Assembly (NCBI GenBank): GCA_951812655.1
Contig: OX638319.1
Span: 992,001 to 1,056,000, forward strand
Direction of reading: 5' to 3'
Length of the DNA: 64,000 nucleotides
Source of the DNA: an uncultured Candidatus Nitrosopumilus sp.
Lineage (GTDB): Archaea > Thermoproteota > Nitrososphaeria > Nitrososphaerales > Nitrosopumilaceae
A model generated the notes under the pieces. The model ran no database searches and had not been told where the DNA came from. It saw only the letters and a list, made by a program, of their open reading frames with translations. The position numbers and the translations under genes were made by a program. This document shows, in pieces, positions 43,553 through 53,087 of the stretch. Numbering within the stretch: the first letter of the stretch is position 1; the number at the start of each line of letters is the position of its first letter.

Positions 43553-46500
43553 TTGGTTCATGTCAAAAAAGTTGAGATCTTTGGTTTTAAATCATTTGGA
43601 TTTAAAAATACCACGGTGCAGTTTGAACCTGGTTTGGTGTCCATCTCTGGACCAAACGGATCTGGAAAAAGTAACATTCTCGATGCGATTATTTTTGCAA
43701 TGGGTGAAAACAAACCAAAAGTAATGCGGGTTGACAAACTTCGCTCTTTGGTCCACGACGTTGAAGGAAATCGCCATGGGACAAAGATGGCAAGATCTAG
43801 TGTTCACTTTGACAACTCCGATAGAAAAATTCCAGTTGATACTGATACTGTGGAAATCACAAGAGAGCTGGACGCAAATGGTGAAAACACGTACTATCTA
43901 AATAAAAAGAAAACAAATCGAAGTCATATTCTTGATTTGTTAGATATGGCTAATGCTGGCTTGGGACAACTTAATGCAGTTCAGCAAGGTACCGTGACAA
44001 GAATCTCTGAATTCACATCTGAAGAAAAAAGAAAAACAATCGAGGATTTAATCGGCCTGTCGTATTTTGATGATAAGAAAGAAGAATCTGTTAAACAACT
44101 TGATGAGGCTGATCGAAGATTGGAGATTGCGTTGGCAAAAATGGGAGAAATCAAAAAACGGATAGATGAACTCGAAGAGGAGCGAAATCAGAAACTACGT
44201 CATGATCTTTTGGAAAGAGAACTAAATAGATACAGGGCAATATCCGCTGCCAATAAAATGAAGGCGTTATCTGGTAAAAAAATCACAAAAGAGTCTTCTC
44301 TGAGTACCATTTCATTAGAAATGTCTGCCTTGAATGAAAAAAGAGGCACCCTTAGGCAAGAAATCACATCTCTGGATGCTGAGAAAACACAGATGATGGC
44401 CAAAGCTGATGATTATAGCCAGGCTAAAGCCTCGCTAGACGTTGAAATCAGCTCAGCAATGGAGCAATATGAGATTGACAACAGTGCCATTTCTGCATCA
44501 AAGAAAAGAATGGAACAAATCACCTCGAGAATTCCTGAAATCAAAAATGAGATCTCTGGGATTGAACAAGCAAGGGATGACATAGGTGGGCAAATCTCTA
44601 AGATTAAAGAATCAATTAGTCAAACTAACCTTAAAAAAAATAAAATCAATGATGATGTGGAAATAATTGATTCTCAAAGAAATAAGATATTGACTGCTCA
44701 ATCTGAAGCTGCATCTAAAAAATCTGAAATTGATAATAAGATAAAATCTCTTACGGGCCAGCTAAATGATGCCAAGTTAAAACTCTCTAAAGTGCATAAC
44801 GAGAAGGAAGAATCAATGATCAAAATTAATTCAAACTCTAGAAAATTGGATGAATTGGAGGATGCTATATCCAAATTAAACAATTATCACTCCAAATTGG
44901 AATCAATGCAGAAGAACCATGATGCCTCAATTATTGAGTTAAAATCTAGGATTTCAAAGTTGCATTCTAGAAAGTCAAAGTTACACAATGACATGGATGA
45001 GCTTAGCTTGATCTTGGAAAAATCGAGCAAAGCTGCAAATCAATATGAATCAAAAATCAAAACTGTGAAAGGATTCATGCATGAGGATTACACTGTTGCT
45101 AAATTAAAAGAAGATGCAGAAAAACTTGGCATATCTGGATTGGTCTACGAAATGATTTCTTGGGACAAAAAATATGAGCGTTCAGTTCTTGCAGTGAGTT
45201 CCGACTGGATTAAGGCAATAGTTGTAAAAGACTTTGCAACGTTGCTTGGCATCGCTGAGGTCGCTAGAAGTAAGAATCTTCCAAAGCTAAAGATTATTCC
45301 TTTAGACGCCATTCCAAAATTTAAATTAACTTTGCCTAACGTGTCGGGAGTTGTGGGAATTTTGGCAAACTATGTGAATTGCAAACCTGAGTATTCCGTA
45401 CTCAAAACATTTCTATTCGGTAATATTGTACTAACTGAAAACCGAGAATCGGCATATAATGTCTCCCAACTTGGATACAAATCAGTCACTTTTGATGGTG
45501 AATATTTTGAGGCAAAGGGTGGGACTGTTGTGATAGATATCAACTCAAAAATTTCAAAATTAACAAAGCTTATCTCCATGAGTGGTGACATTGATGGACT
45601 GTTTAGATCAATAGGGATAATAAAAAAATACTTGCAAAAAAAGAAACATTCGTTAAAAAAATTGGAAGATTCTATTCACTCTTATGCCGAACGACTTTCA
45701 ATGTCTGAAAATTCACTAACGTCTACAAACGAAAATTATTCGAGTTTACAATCTCGCATCAGCTCAGCACTTACGATGAGAGTTCAATTGGCAAAAAGAA
45801 TATCTGATTTAACTTCTAGACATGACATTGTAAGCTCTGAAGAAAGCACTGTTGAGTCTCACATTGCATCTTTACAGGAACGCATTGAAATAGTTGAGGA
45901 AAATTATGCTAGTGGGGAACAAGATCGTATTGCTAACGAGTTGTCCAAGATCAATATTCAAAAGTCCGATGTTGAAAAAATGTATTCCGCAATCATGAAT
46001 GAGTATCGTGACAAATCATCTCAATTAACCACCCTTCAAACACAGGATAATCGGGAGCAATCTCAGTTGAATCGTCTCACTCATGAAGAAGATTCACTAA
46101 ATTTAGAATTAGGTGAGTTGGATATAAAAATTCAAAACTTGGAAAAACAAAAGGAATCCAAAAACATTCTTCTTGTATCTTTAAGAGAGAAGGAACAGGA
46201 ATTGATTTCAACTTCTGGTTCATCAATCGGACATCTCAAAGAATTTGATGACAATCTCAGGGTTTTATCTGAACAAGACAGGAATTTTACAAAGCAGATT
46301 AACACGTTAGAACGTCAGTCTGATTCACTGTCTCGTGATCTGCGTGACTTGTCTGAAAATGAGGCTAAATTGCAGCAAATTCTTTCAACATTTGGATTTG
46401 ACAAGAATATGGAGGTGTTTGACGTGGAATCCATAGTTCATGGATTGTCAACTGAACTGTCTACATTAAATGCATTAAATGCCAAATCTCCCCAAACCTA

Positions 46501-47077
46501 TCTTGAGGTTTCATATGGGTATCGTTCCATGTCTGTTCGTAAAAATTCCCTTGAGGAGGAGCGAAATTCCATAGTGAAGTTTATTGAAGATGTTGAAAAG
46601 GATAAGAGACAAACATTTTTGGATGCATTTGACAAGGTGGACAAGGAGATTCGGTTAATTTTCAATAAGATGACTGATGGTGATGCTTGGTTAGAGTTGC
46701 AAAATGAAGACGACATATTTAATTCTGGAATATCTTACTTGATCCAGTTCCCAAATAAACCAAAAAGAGAATCTACATCAATCAGTGGTGGTGAAAAAAC
46801 ATTAGCAGCTATTGTGTTTGTCTTAGCTTTGCAAAAACTCAAACCATCTCCGTTTTATCTCTTTGATGAAGTTGATGCGCACCTTGATGCTCCGAACTCT
46901 GAAAGGCTTGCAAAAATTCTTGAAGAGAGATCAAAAGAAAGCCAATTCATCATGGTGTCTTTGAAAGATTCTGTAATACAAAAAGCAAAACTGATCTATG
47001 GTGTGTTTCCAAAAAACGGCGTGTCCCATGTTGTGACTTACAAAGACAAACGAATGCCATCTGTTAGAAGCTCCTAG
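43553..47077 (+). CDS. smc: Chromosome segregation SMC ATPase
   Basis: 1,174 residues from TTG 43553. Walker A GPNGSGKSNILDAI near residue 34, long coiled coils, a hinge (about 510-640, MISWDKKYERSVLAV; ILANYVNC), then the C-terminal ABC signature SISGGEKTLAAIVFV near 1076 and Walker B FYLFDEVDAHLDAPN near 1101. It forms the chromosome-organising condensin-like ring. Kleisin (ScpA) and ScpB partners are not adjacent. The stop shares CTAG with the convergent ATPase gene. Confidence 0.97.
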   Translation: MVHVKKVEIFGFKSFGFKNTTVQFEPGLVSISGPNGSGKSNILDAIIFAMGENKPKVMRVDKLRSLVHDVEGNRHGTKMARSSVHFDNSDRKIPVDTDTVEITRELDANGENTYYLNKKKTNRSHILDLLDMANAGLGQLNAVQQGTVTRISEFTSEEKRKTIEDLIGLSYFDDKKEESVKQLDEADRRLEIALAKMGEIKKRIDELEEERNQKLRHDLLERELNRYRAISAANKMKALSGKKITKESSLSTISLEMSALNEKRGTLRQEITSLDAEKTQMMAKADDYSQAKASLDVEISSAMEQYEIDNSAISASKKRMEQITSRIPEIKNEISGIEQARDDIGGQISKIKESISQTNLKKNKINDDVEIIDSQRNKILTAQSEAASKKSEIDNKIKSLTGQLNDAKLKLSKVHNEKEESMIKINSNSRKLDELEDAISKLNNYHSKLESMQKNHDASIIELKSRISKLHSRKSKLHNDMDELSLILEKSSKAANQYESKIKTVKGFMHEDYTVAKLKEDAEKLGISGLVYEMISWDKKYERSVLAVSSDWIKAIVVKDFATLLGIAEVARSKNLPKLKIIPLDAIPKFKLTLPNVSGVVGILANYVNCKPEYSVLKTFLFGNIVLTENRESAYNVSQLGYKSVTFDGEYFEAKGGTVVIDINSKISKLTKLISMSGDIDGLFRSIGIIKKYLQKKKHSLKKLEDSIHSYAERLSMSENSLTSTNENYSSLQSRISSALTMRVQLAKRISDLTSRHDIVSSEESTVESHIASLQERIEIVEENYASGEQDRIANELSKINIQKSDVEKMYSAIMNEYRDKSSQLTTLQTQDNREQSQLNRLTHEEDSLNLELGELDIKIQNLEKQKESKNILLVSLREKEQELISTSGSSIGHLKEFDDNLRVLSEQDRNFTKQINTLERQSDSLSRDLRDLSENEAKLQQILSTFGFDKNMEVFDVESIVHGLSTELSTLNALNAKSPQTYLEVSYGYRSMSVRKNSLEEERNSIVKFIEDVEKDKRQTFLDAFDKVDKEIRLIFNKMTDGDAWLELQNEDDIFNSGISYLIQFPNKPKRESTSISGGEKTLAAIVFVLALQKLKPSPFYLFDEVDAHLDAPNSERLAKILEERSKESQFIMVSLKDSVIQKAKLIYGVFPKNGVSHVVTYKDKRMPSVRSS

Positions 47078-48039
47078 TCTAGTTTCACAAAACATGCTAC
47101 GTGATGACTGTCATCGATTGTCTCTAAATTTGGCTCTTCCTTGCATTCTTCAATTGCGTATGGGCATCTTGCTCTGAATTTGCAACCTTGCTCTGATTCT
47201 TCATTCGTCGGTTCATTGATTCTTATCTTCTTGTCTCTGTGAAGATTGTTTGGATCAGGTTCTGAAATTGCGTCAAGCAAAGCTTGTGTATACGGATGCT
47301 TTGGCTTTGTCAAAATTCTGTCAATGCTGCCAATCTCTACGATTTTTCCCCTGTACAAAATTGCTATTCTTTGACCAAAATGCCTGGCTGTCGCCAGATC
47401 ATGTGTGATGTAGATAAATGATATGTTGTACTTTCTGCGCAAATCGTGCATCAGTTCCAGCATTTCTGCTCTAATTGATACATCCAGCATGGACACCGGC
47501 TCATCTGCTAGTATGACTCTGGGTTTTAGTGTCAACGCTCTGGCCAAAACTACTCTTTGTCGTTGTCCTCCAGATAGCATGTGGGGAAACCTCTTTGCAA
47601 TATCTTCAGCCGGTTCTAGCTTTACTTCTTTCAGAACTTCGATAACTCTTTTGAATCGTTCGTCACCGTTTCCGATTTTGTGTATTTCCAGCGGTTCAGA
47701 AACGATATCTCCTATCTTCATTCTTGGATTGATGGAATCATATGGATCCTGGTGTATCATCTGGCAGTTCATCCTGATTTTCTCCAGGCTTTTTTCTTGA
47801 TTGTCTATTTCATGTCCGTCAAAAAATATCCTTCCAGAATCTGCCTCAACTGATTTTAAAATTAATTTCGCAATTGTGGATTTTCCCGAACCCGATTCTC
47901 CCGCTAATACCATGACTTCTCCTTTTTCTAAAGAAAATGACACGTTGTCTGCAGCTTTGACGGTGCTGGATTTTGAACCGAACATTCCTTTTTTCGTGAA
48001 ATATTTTTTCAAATTTTCGACTCTAAGTATTTCGCTCAT
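47074..48039 (-). CDS. Opp/Dpp-type ABC transporter ATP-binding protein (OppF-like)
   Basis: About 321 residues from ATG 48039 (a GTG/ATG-type extension to 48069 is less likely). Walker A GESGSGKSTIAKLIL, Q-loop, signature LSGGQRQRVVLARAL and Walker B VILADEPVSMLDVS are complete, and the C-terminal oligopeptide-ATPase zinc-like domain CKFRARCPYAIEECKEE marks the Opp/Dpp class. It powers peptide or similar uptake. No permease or second ATPase lies adjacent; the binding protein at 14152 is a possible partner. Overlaps smc by 4 nt. Confidence 0.9.
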   Translation of the reverse strand: MSEILRVENLKKYFTKKGMFGSKSSTVKAADNVSFSLEKGEVMVLAGESGSGKSTIAKLILKSVEADSGRIFFDGHEIDNQEKSLEKIRMNCQMIHQDPYDSINPRMKIGDIVSEPLEIHKIGNGDERFKRVIEVLKEVKLEPAEDIAKRFPHMLSGGQRQRVVLARALTLKPRVILADEPVSMLDVSIRAEMLELMHDLRRKYNISFIYITHDLATARHFGQRIAILYRGKIVEIGSIDRILTKPKHPYTQALLDAISEPDPNNLHRDKKIRINEPTNEESEQGCKFRARCPYAIEECKEEPNLETIDDSHHVACFVKLD

Positions 48040-48131
48040 TGGATGATATTGGATGTGGAGGTATATCAAGAAATGCCATGCATGTAAAATTGGGATAACG
48101 CATTTATGTTAAACAAAGATCGATTTAATAC

Positions 48132-49154
48132 TTGAATAATGTAATTCAAAAAAATCTAAGTTACAAAAAGTACGTGATAGATTCAAAGCTTCGATATTTT
48201 AAACCGCATGCAAGCAAAATTGAGAAAACATTCGCCGAAGAAATTTCCACAACGTTGAGTAATGACCCGAAATTTATTGCTCCCAAATTTTTTTATGACA
48301 AAAAAGGATCGGAATTGTTTGAAAAAATATGTGGCTTGCCTGAATACTATCCTACTATGACTGAAATTCAAATATTGAAGACTGTGTGCGGCGAATTGAA
48401 CGATTATCTGGATGAGTCTTTTAGGTTGGTCGAACTTGGAAGTGGCGCATCTGTTAAAACCAGGCTAATTCTTGATGCTTTTTTCTCTTTGCAAAAAACA
48501 ACTGAGTACTTTCCAATAGACATATCCGAAATTCTCACAGAAAGCTCTGAGATGTTGCTGAGGGATTATGACCGACTTAGCATTACTGGAATAATTGACA
48601 CTTATGAAGGTGGATTGAAATTTCTTAGAAATTATGACGATAGAAAAAACCTGATTGTATTTTTGGGCTCTAGTTTTGGAAATTTTTCTCCCTCTGATGG
48701 TGAAGATTTCCTGAAAACTGTCAACTCTACCATGAAATCCGGAGACTTGCTCTTGATTGGATTGGATTTGGTCAAGGACAAGCAAATTCTTGAATCCGCA
48801 TACGATGACTCCATTGGTGTTACTGCGCAATTCAATCTTAACGTGCTTTCTAGAATAAATGATGAACTTGATGCTGATTTTGACTTGAGTAATTTTTCAC
48901 ACTATTCTGTTTACAATGACGAACATAGAAGAATTGAAATGTACTTGAAATCTCTTGTGCGTCAGTCCGTAATCATCTCCAAATCAAACATTCGATTAGA
49001 TCTAGAAAAAGACGAATTAATCCATACCGAATACTCGCACAAATACAGTCTGGAACAAATCCGTATACTGCTTGAAGGTACCGGATTCAGAATCAATCGA
49101 ACATGGGTTGACGATCAAAAGTATTTCTCTCTCACGCTTGCATCCAAATTCTAG
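48132..49154 (+). CDS. egtD: L-histidine N-alpha-methyltransferase (EgtD)
   Basis: Trimethylates histidine to hercynine, the first step of ergothioneine synthesis. 340 residues from TTG 48132. EgtD features: ISTTLSNDPKFIAPKFFYDKKG, LVELGSGASVKTRLILDAF (SAM site), FPIDISEILTES and IVFLGSSFGNFSPSDGEDFL. It faces egtB tail-to-tail with a shared CTAG stop, so the pathway's two core enzymes are adjacent but on opposite strands. Confidence 0.95.
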   Translation: MNNVIQKNLSYKKYVIDSKLRYFKPHASKIEKTFAEEISTTLSNDPKFIAPKFFYDKKGSELFEKICGLPEYYPTMTEIQILKTVCGELNDYLDESFRLVELGSGASVKTRLILDAFFSLQKTTEYFPIDISEILTESSEMLLRDYDRLSITGIIDTYEGGLKFLRNYDDRKNLIVFLGSSFGNFSPSDGEDFLKTVNSTMKSGDLLLIGLDLVKDKQILESAYDDSIGVTAQFNLNVLSRINDELDADFDLSNFSHYSVYNDEHRRIEMYLKSLVRQSVIISKSNIRLDLEKDELIHTEYSHKYSLEQIRILLEGTGFRINRTWVDDQKYFSLTLASKF

Positions 49155-50461
49155 ACTTTCTCGGCACATCTGAATCCCGAAAACAGCCATCTCTCATCCA
49201 ACCTGAAGAAGTTTCTATAGCTTCCCCTGATTGACATTCTTGGAGTTCCAAATGAACCTCCTCTCAAAACTTTTTGATTTGTAAACCATTTGTCATTGTA
49301 TTCATCAAAATCTGATTTGAATCCCGGATACCCGTTAAATTCTGATGCTGTCCATTCCCAAACGTCCCCTATCATTTGTTGACATCCATAACTGCTGGCA
49401 CCGTTGGGAAACGTTCCGGCTTCTGTGCATCTCCAGTGGTATGATTCAAGCAAATTGCATTTGTCGTTTGTAGGGATCTCGTTTCCCCACGGGTAGATTG
49501 TCTTTTCTTGTTTTTCCTCATTCCAGCAGGCAGCCTTTTCCCATTCTGCCTCAGTTGGCAGTCTCTTGCCTGCCCATTTGCAGTATGCATCTGCCTCATA
49601 GAAGCTGACATGGCATACGGGCTCATTGGGATTGACTCTTCTAATTCCTTGAAAATCCCTTACGTTCCATTCGTCATCTATCTTCTCCCAGTACATTGGG
49701 GCATTCCACTTGTTTGCTTTCACCTTCTCCCATCCGTCTGACAGCCAAAACTTGTATGTCTCGTAACCTCCGTCATCCATGAATTCCATGAACTGTTGGT
49801 TGGTGATTGGGAACTTGTCCATTTTGTAGTCATTGAGATACGTCTTGTGTTCTGGTAGTTCTATGTCATAACAATATTCTTTTCCGCCGTACCCCATCGT
49901 GAATATGCCTCCTTTGATTTTCACTGATTCTTTTTCCACGTGTTGTGGGTTGGGGACTTGCTTTTTTCTTATCGGTCTGTATTGTTCTGCAAGTAGATGC
50001 TGCAAATCATATACCAAAAGTTCCTGATGTTGGCATTCATGATGAAAGCCTATCGTCATCAGTTTTGACGTCTCTTCATCTATTATCCGAGATTCTAATA
50101 CTTTCTCAACTCTCTGATTGACGGTGTTAAAATATTGGAAGATCTGATCTATTGTTGGTCTCGATACCACTCCTCTCAATCCTTTGTCATGAGGAACTCC
50201 GAATTGCTGATAATAGGAATTTAGATATTCTGAAAACTCTTTTGAATAAAACTCGTAATCTTTGTCCATCTTGCTGAGTATTACCTCATAAATCCAACTA
50301 ACATGACCTACGTGCCATTTGGGAGGACTCATGAAAAATGAAGTTTGAACAATAAAATCATCTTTTTCCAACGTCTTTACAATCTCGAGTGTTCTATCTC
50401 TCGTTTCTCTGAACTGCTCAACAAGTTTTTTGTTTGCTTCTAATTCTTGACTTGCAGTCAT
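49151..50461 (-). CDS. egtB: Ergothioneine synthase EgtB-like (sulfoxide-synthase family)
   Basis: Iron-dependent enzyme joining hercynine to a thiol (cysteine or gamma-glutamylcysteine) as a sulfoxide. 436 residues: DinB_2-type N-terminal domain with KWHVGHVSWIYEVI and HHECQHQELLVYDL (three His iron ligands), and a formylglycine-generating-like C-terminal domain (VSFYEADAYCKWAGKRLPTE; QMIGDVWEWTASEF; VLRGGSFGTP). EgtC/EgtE partners are not visible. A selenoneine-type SenA role cannot be excluded by eye, but the adjacent egtD favours ergothioneine. It lies 48 nt downstream of proS. Confidence 0.92.
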   Translation of the reverse strand: MTASQELEANKKLVEQFRETRDRTLEIVKTLEKDDFIVQTSFFMSPPKWHVGHVSWIYEVILSKMDKDYEFYSKEFSEYLNSYYQQFGVPHDKGLRGVVSRPTIDQIFQYFNTVNQRVEKVLESRIIDEETSKLMTIGFHHECQHQELLVYDLQHLLAEQYRPIRKKQVPNPQHVEKESVKIKGGIFTMGYGGKEYCYDIELPEHKTYLNDYKMDKFPITNQQFMEFMDDGGYETYKFWLSDGWEKVKANKWNAPMYWEKIDDEWNVRDFQGIRRVNPNEPVCHVSFYEADAYCKWAGKRLPTEAEWEKAACWNEEKQEKTIYPWGNEIPTNDKCNLLESYHWRCTEAGTFPNGASSYGCQQMIGDVWEWTASEFNGYPGFKSDFDEYNDKWFTNQKVLRGGSFGTPRMSIRGSYRNFFRLDERWLFSGFRCAEKV

Positions 50462-50509
50462 GATTGAAAAACAATGTTTTTGTCTTATTATGTTTGTGGA
50501 AATTTTTTT

Positions 50510-51952
50510 CTAGTATCCTCTGGCAAATACTGGTATGGAAACGCTTTTCTCGCCACAATAAATGCATTTTTGGGTTTTGTCCTCGCTTCCAAATGGAACT
50601 ACTCTGATCTCTGCACCTGTTTCTTCTTTGATTGCATCTTCGCATTCTAATTTGCCACACCATGGTGAATTGAAAAAACCTCCTTTCTCGATCTTTACTT
50701 TGAAATCTGAATATTCAGAAATATCTATTGTGTTTACTCGTGCTTCTTGCTGTGCTTTGTTTAGCATCTCGTTTTGTATTTTATCCAGCAAAGAAGGAAT
50801 ATTTTCAATTTCTGTGAAATTCAAATTCATTTTTTCTAAATTGTATCTTTTTGCCATGACCATGCTCTGTTTCTCGATATCTTTTGGCCCTATCTCGATT
50901 CGTAATGGGACTCCTTTCATCTCCCAGTCATTGAATTTGTAACCTGGAGATAGTCCTTCTCTGTCGTCAATGTGTACTCTGATCTGTTTGGATTCCAGAC
51001 TTTTCTCGATTTCTTTTACTTTGGAGAACACCGTTTCTCTACCCTCGTCATTTTTGTAAATTGGTACAATTACCACTTGAATTGGTGCTACCTTTGGTGG
51101 CAAAACAAGACCTTTGTCATCCCCATGCACCATGATCATTGCTCCGATCAATCTCCAAGAGACGCCCCATGATGTTTGCCAGGCAAAATGCTCCACGTTA
51201 TCTTTGTCCGCAAATTTCACTTCAAATGGTTTGGAAAAATTTTGTCCCAAGAAATGTGATGTCCCCATCTGTAATGCCTTTCCATCTGGCATAATTGATT
51301 CCATTGTGGTGGTATATTCCGCACCTACGAACTTCTCTTTCTCGCTTTTCTTTCCTGTGGTGACAGGAATTGCCAATTCTGATTCTACTGTATTTTTGTA
51401 AATATCTAGGATTTTGATCACTTCGTCTTCAGCTTCTTTTTTTGTCATGTGTACTGTATGTCCTTCTTGCCACAAAAATTCTGAAGTCCTGAGAAATGGT
51501 TTGGTCGCTTTAATCTCTGCTCTAAGTGCTGTATTCCAAAAATTTATTTTCAATGGTAAGTCCCTCCAACTCTGAATCCATTTGGAATAGAGAGTGTATG
51601 CAAGTGTTTCAGATGTGGGTCTTAATGCAAGTCTGTCTCCTACTTCGTTGGTTCCTGAGTGGGTTACCCAAAATACTTCGGGATTGAATCCTGCAAAATG
51701 CTTCTGTTCTTTTCCGAGTAATGATTCCGGAATCAAAATTGGTAAAAACCCATTTCTGATCCCATTCTTGGCAAATTTTTTATCAAACGTGTTTCTTAGT
51801 GACTCCCAAATGGAATACCCATCAGGTCTGAGTACTATCAGTCCTTTAACGGGAGCATAATCTGCAAGTTTGGCTTTTAGCACAACTTGTGTATACCATT
51901 CACTGAAATCATCATTCTTTTCAACAGTGATGCCGATTTTTTCTTTTCCCAA
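50510..51952 (-). CDS. proS: Prolyl-tRNA synthetase (archaeal/eukaryotic type)
   Basis: Charges tRNA-Pro. 480 residues: class II motifs LALRPTSETL (motif 2 region) and the motif 3 area (VHGDDKGLVLPPKVAPIQVV), an anticodon-binding domain, and a C-terminal zinc-binding domain (WCGKLECEDAIKEE; QKCIYCGEKSVSIP) ending in a Tyr, typical of the archaeal form lacking a bacterial editing insert. The cognate tRNA-Pro is at 8637. It is followed by egtB 48 nt on, perhaps one operon. Confidence 0.96.
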   Translation of the reverse strand: MGKEKIGITVEKNDDFSEWYTQVVLKAKLADYAPVKGLIVLRPDGYSIWESLRNTFDKKFAKNGIRNGFLPILIPESLLGKEQKHFAGFNPEVFWVTHSGTNEVGDRLALRPTSETLAYTLYSKWIQSWRDLPLKINFWNTALRAEIKATKPFLRTSEFLWQEGHTVHMTKKEAEDEVIKILDIYKNTVESELAIPVTTGKKSEKEKFVGAEYTTTMESIMPDGKALQMGTSHFLGQNFSKPFEVKFADKDNVEHFAWQTSWGVSWRLIGAMIMVHGDDKGLVLPPKVAPIQVVIVPIYKNDEGRETVFSKVKEIEKSLESKQIRVHIDDREGLSPGYKFNDWEMKGVPLRIEIGPKDIEKQSMVMAKRYNLEKMNLNFTEIENIPSLLDKIQNEMLNKAQQEARVNTIDISEYSDFKVKIEKGGFFNSPWCGKLECEDAIKEETGAEIRVVPFGSEDKTQKCIYCGEKSVSIPVFARGY

Positions 51953-52012
51953 TCTGTTTTTGAAGAAATTAATTTTACTAATGAGCCTTTCGTGGAAACA
52001 CTTCTTTTGATG

Positions 52013-52300
52013 TTATTCTAATGGATCCCCTTTGCATAGAACTTCTCCCATTACTCTGCTTTGGAAATTGGGACATACAAAGCACTGAATGAACTGAATA
52101 TTTTCTTTAATCACTGGGCATTCCACATATTCCTGTTTCATTTTTTTAAGCATTTTGGGACTGACTCCCTTTAGCTTTAGTTTTCCCTTTTCATCCATCA
52201 TGCCTGATGCTTTCAACTCTTCTTTGACTTCTGCAGGGAGCTTTTGTCTGTCTTCAGTCATTTTGATTTCTACATCAAACTTGTGTTCTAATTCTCCCAT
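52013..52300 (-). CDS. Small Cys-containing hypothetical protein
   Basis: 95 residues. A charged, helical N-terminal half (LPAEVKEELKASGMMDEKGK) leads to a Cys-rich tail (CPVIKENIQFIQCFVCPNFQ and a later C) that could bind a metal or an iron-sulfur cluster. It lies about 60 nt upstream of proS on the same strand. No family recognised. Confidence 0.6.
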   Translation of the reverse strand: MGELEHKFDVEIKMTEDRQKLPAEVKEELKASGMMDEKGKLKLKGVSPKMLKKMKQEYVECPVIKENIQFIQCFVCPNFQSRVMGEVLCKGDPLE

Positions 52301-52403
52301 ACATAGAGAATATACATTCGGTGATTTATTACTAGCGCTTTTTTGATTTTCAAAAAATTAAACTTTAATATAATTAGTATTTTTTTTTGAGTTCAGAAAC
52401 CTA

Positions 52404-53036
52404 TTGCTAGTAATTTTTGATGTCGAGGGAGTACTATATGATGAAGAATACCTTCCCATCCTTGCTGAAAAGCTCAACAAAGAAGATGAAATTTGGGCAA
52501 TAACCAAACAGGGAATTCAAGGAAAAATTAACTGGGAAGAAGGTCTGAGAACGAGAGTTGCTGCATTAAAAGGCCTTGATGAAAAAACTTGTCAGGAAGT
52601 AGCTGATGCATTACCCATTATGACTGGTGCAAAAGAGGCATGTGCTGCATTAAAAGCTGCGGGATGGAAACTCATGGCAGTATCCGGTGGCTTTACTTTG
52701 ATGATGGGAAGGCTTCAAAAAGAATTGGGATTAGACTATGTATTTTCTAATGAATTGGTTTTCAAAGATGGAAAGTTAGACGGTGTAAACATTTCTGTAG
52801 ATTCCGACAAATCCACATCAGCGAAAATAAAAATCGAGGAATGGGGGGAATCTAAAGAGAATATTGTTTGTGTTGTTGATGGCGCAAATGATGTTAAGCT
52901 GTTTGACGTTTGTGGGTTGGGAATTGCATATCGAGCACAAGATCTTGTTAAAGACTTGGCAACCACAACTTTGGAAGAGAAAGATCTATCTAAAATAGTC
53001 GATATCATTAACAAACACTACAAACTAAGCATCTAG
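52404..53036 (+). CDS. serB: HAD-family phosphatase, phosphoserine phosphatase-like
   Basis: 210 residues from TTG 52404. HAD-I core with motif I VIFDVEGVLYDEEY, motif II VSGGF, motif III Lys (KSTSAKIKI) and motif IV VVDGANDVKLFD; the cap matches SerB-like enzymes. It would hydrolyse phosphoserine in serine synthesis. Motif I reads D-x-E (DVE) where the general acid Asp is expected, a conservative change seen directly. TATA-like TAATTAGTAT supports the start. cofE follows on the same strand. Confidence 0.85.
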   Translation: MLVIFDVEGVLYDEEYLPILAEKLNKEDEIWAITKQGIQGKINWEEGLRTRVAALKGLDEKTCQEVADALPIMTGAKEACAALKAAGWKLMAVSGGFTLMMGRLQKELGLDYVFSNELVFKDGKLDGVNISVDSDKSTSAKIKIEEWGESKENIVCVVDGANDVKLFDVCGLGIAYRAQDLVKDLATTTLEEKDLSKIVDIINKHYKLSI

Positions 53037-53087
53037 ACACAACTTTGAAGTAAACAATTTTTTAGTCCGTTACATTACTCGCTGTGT

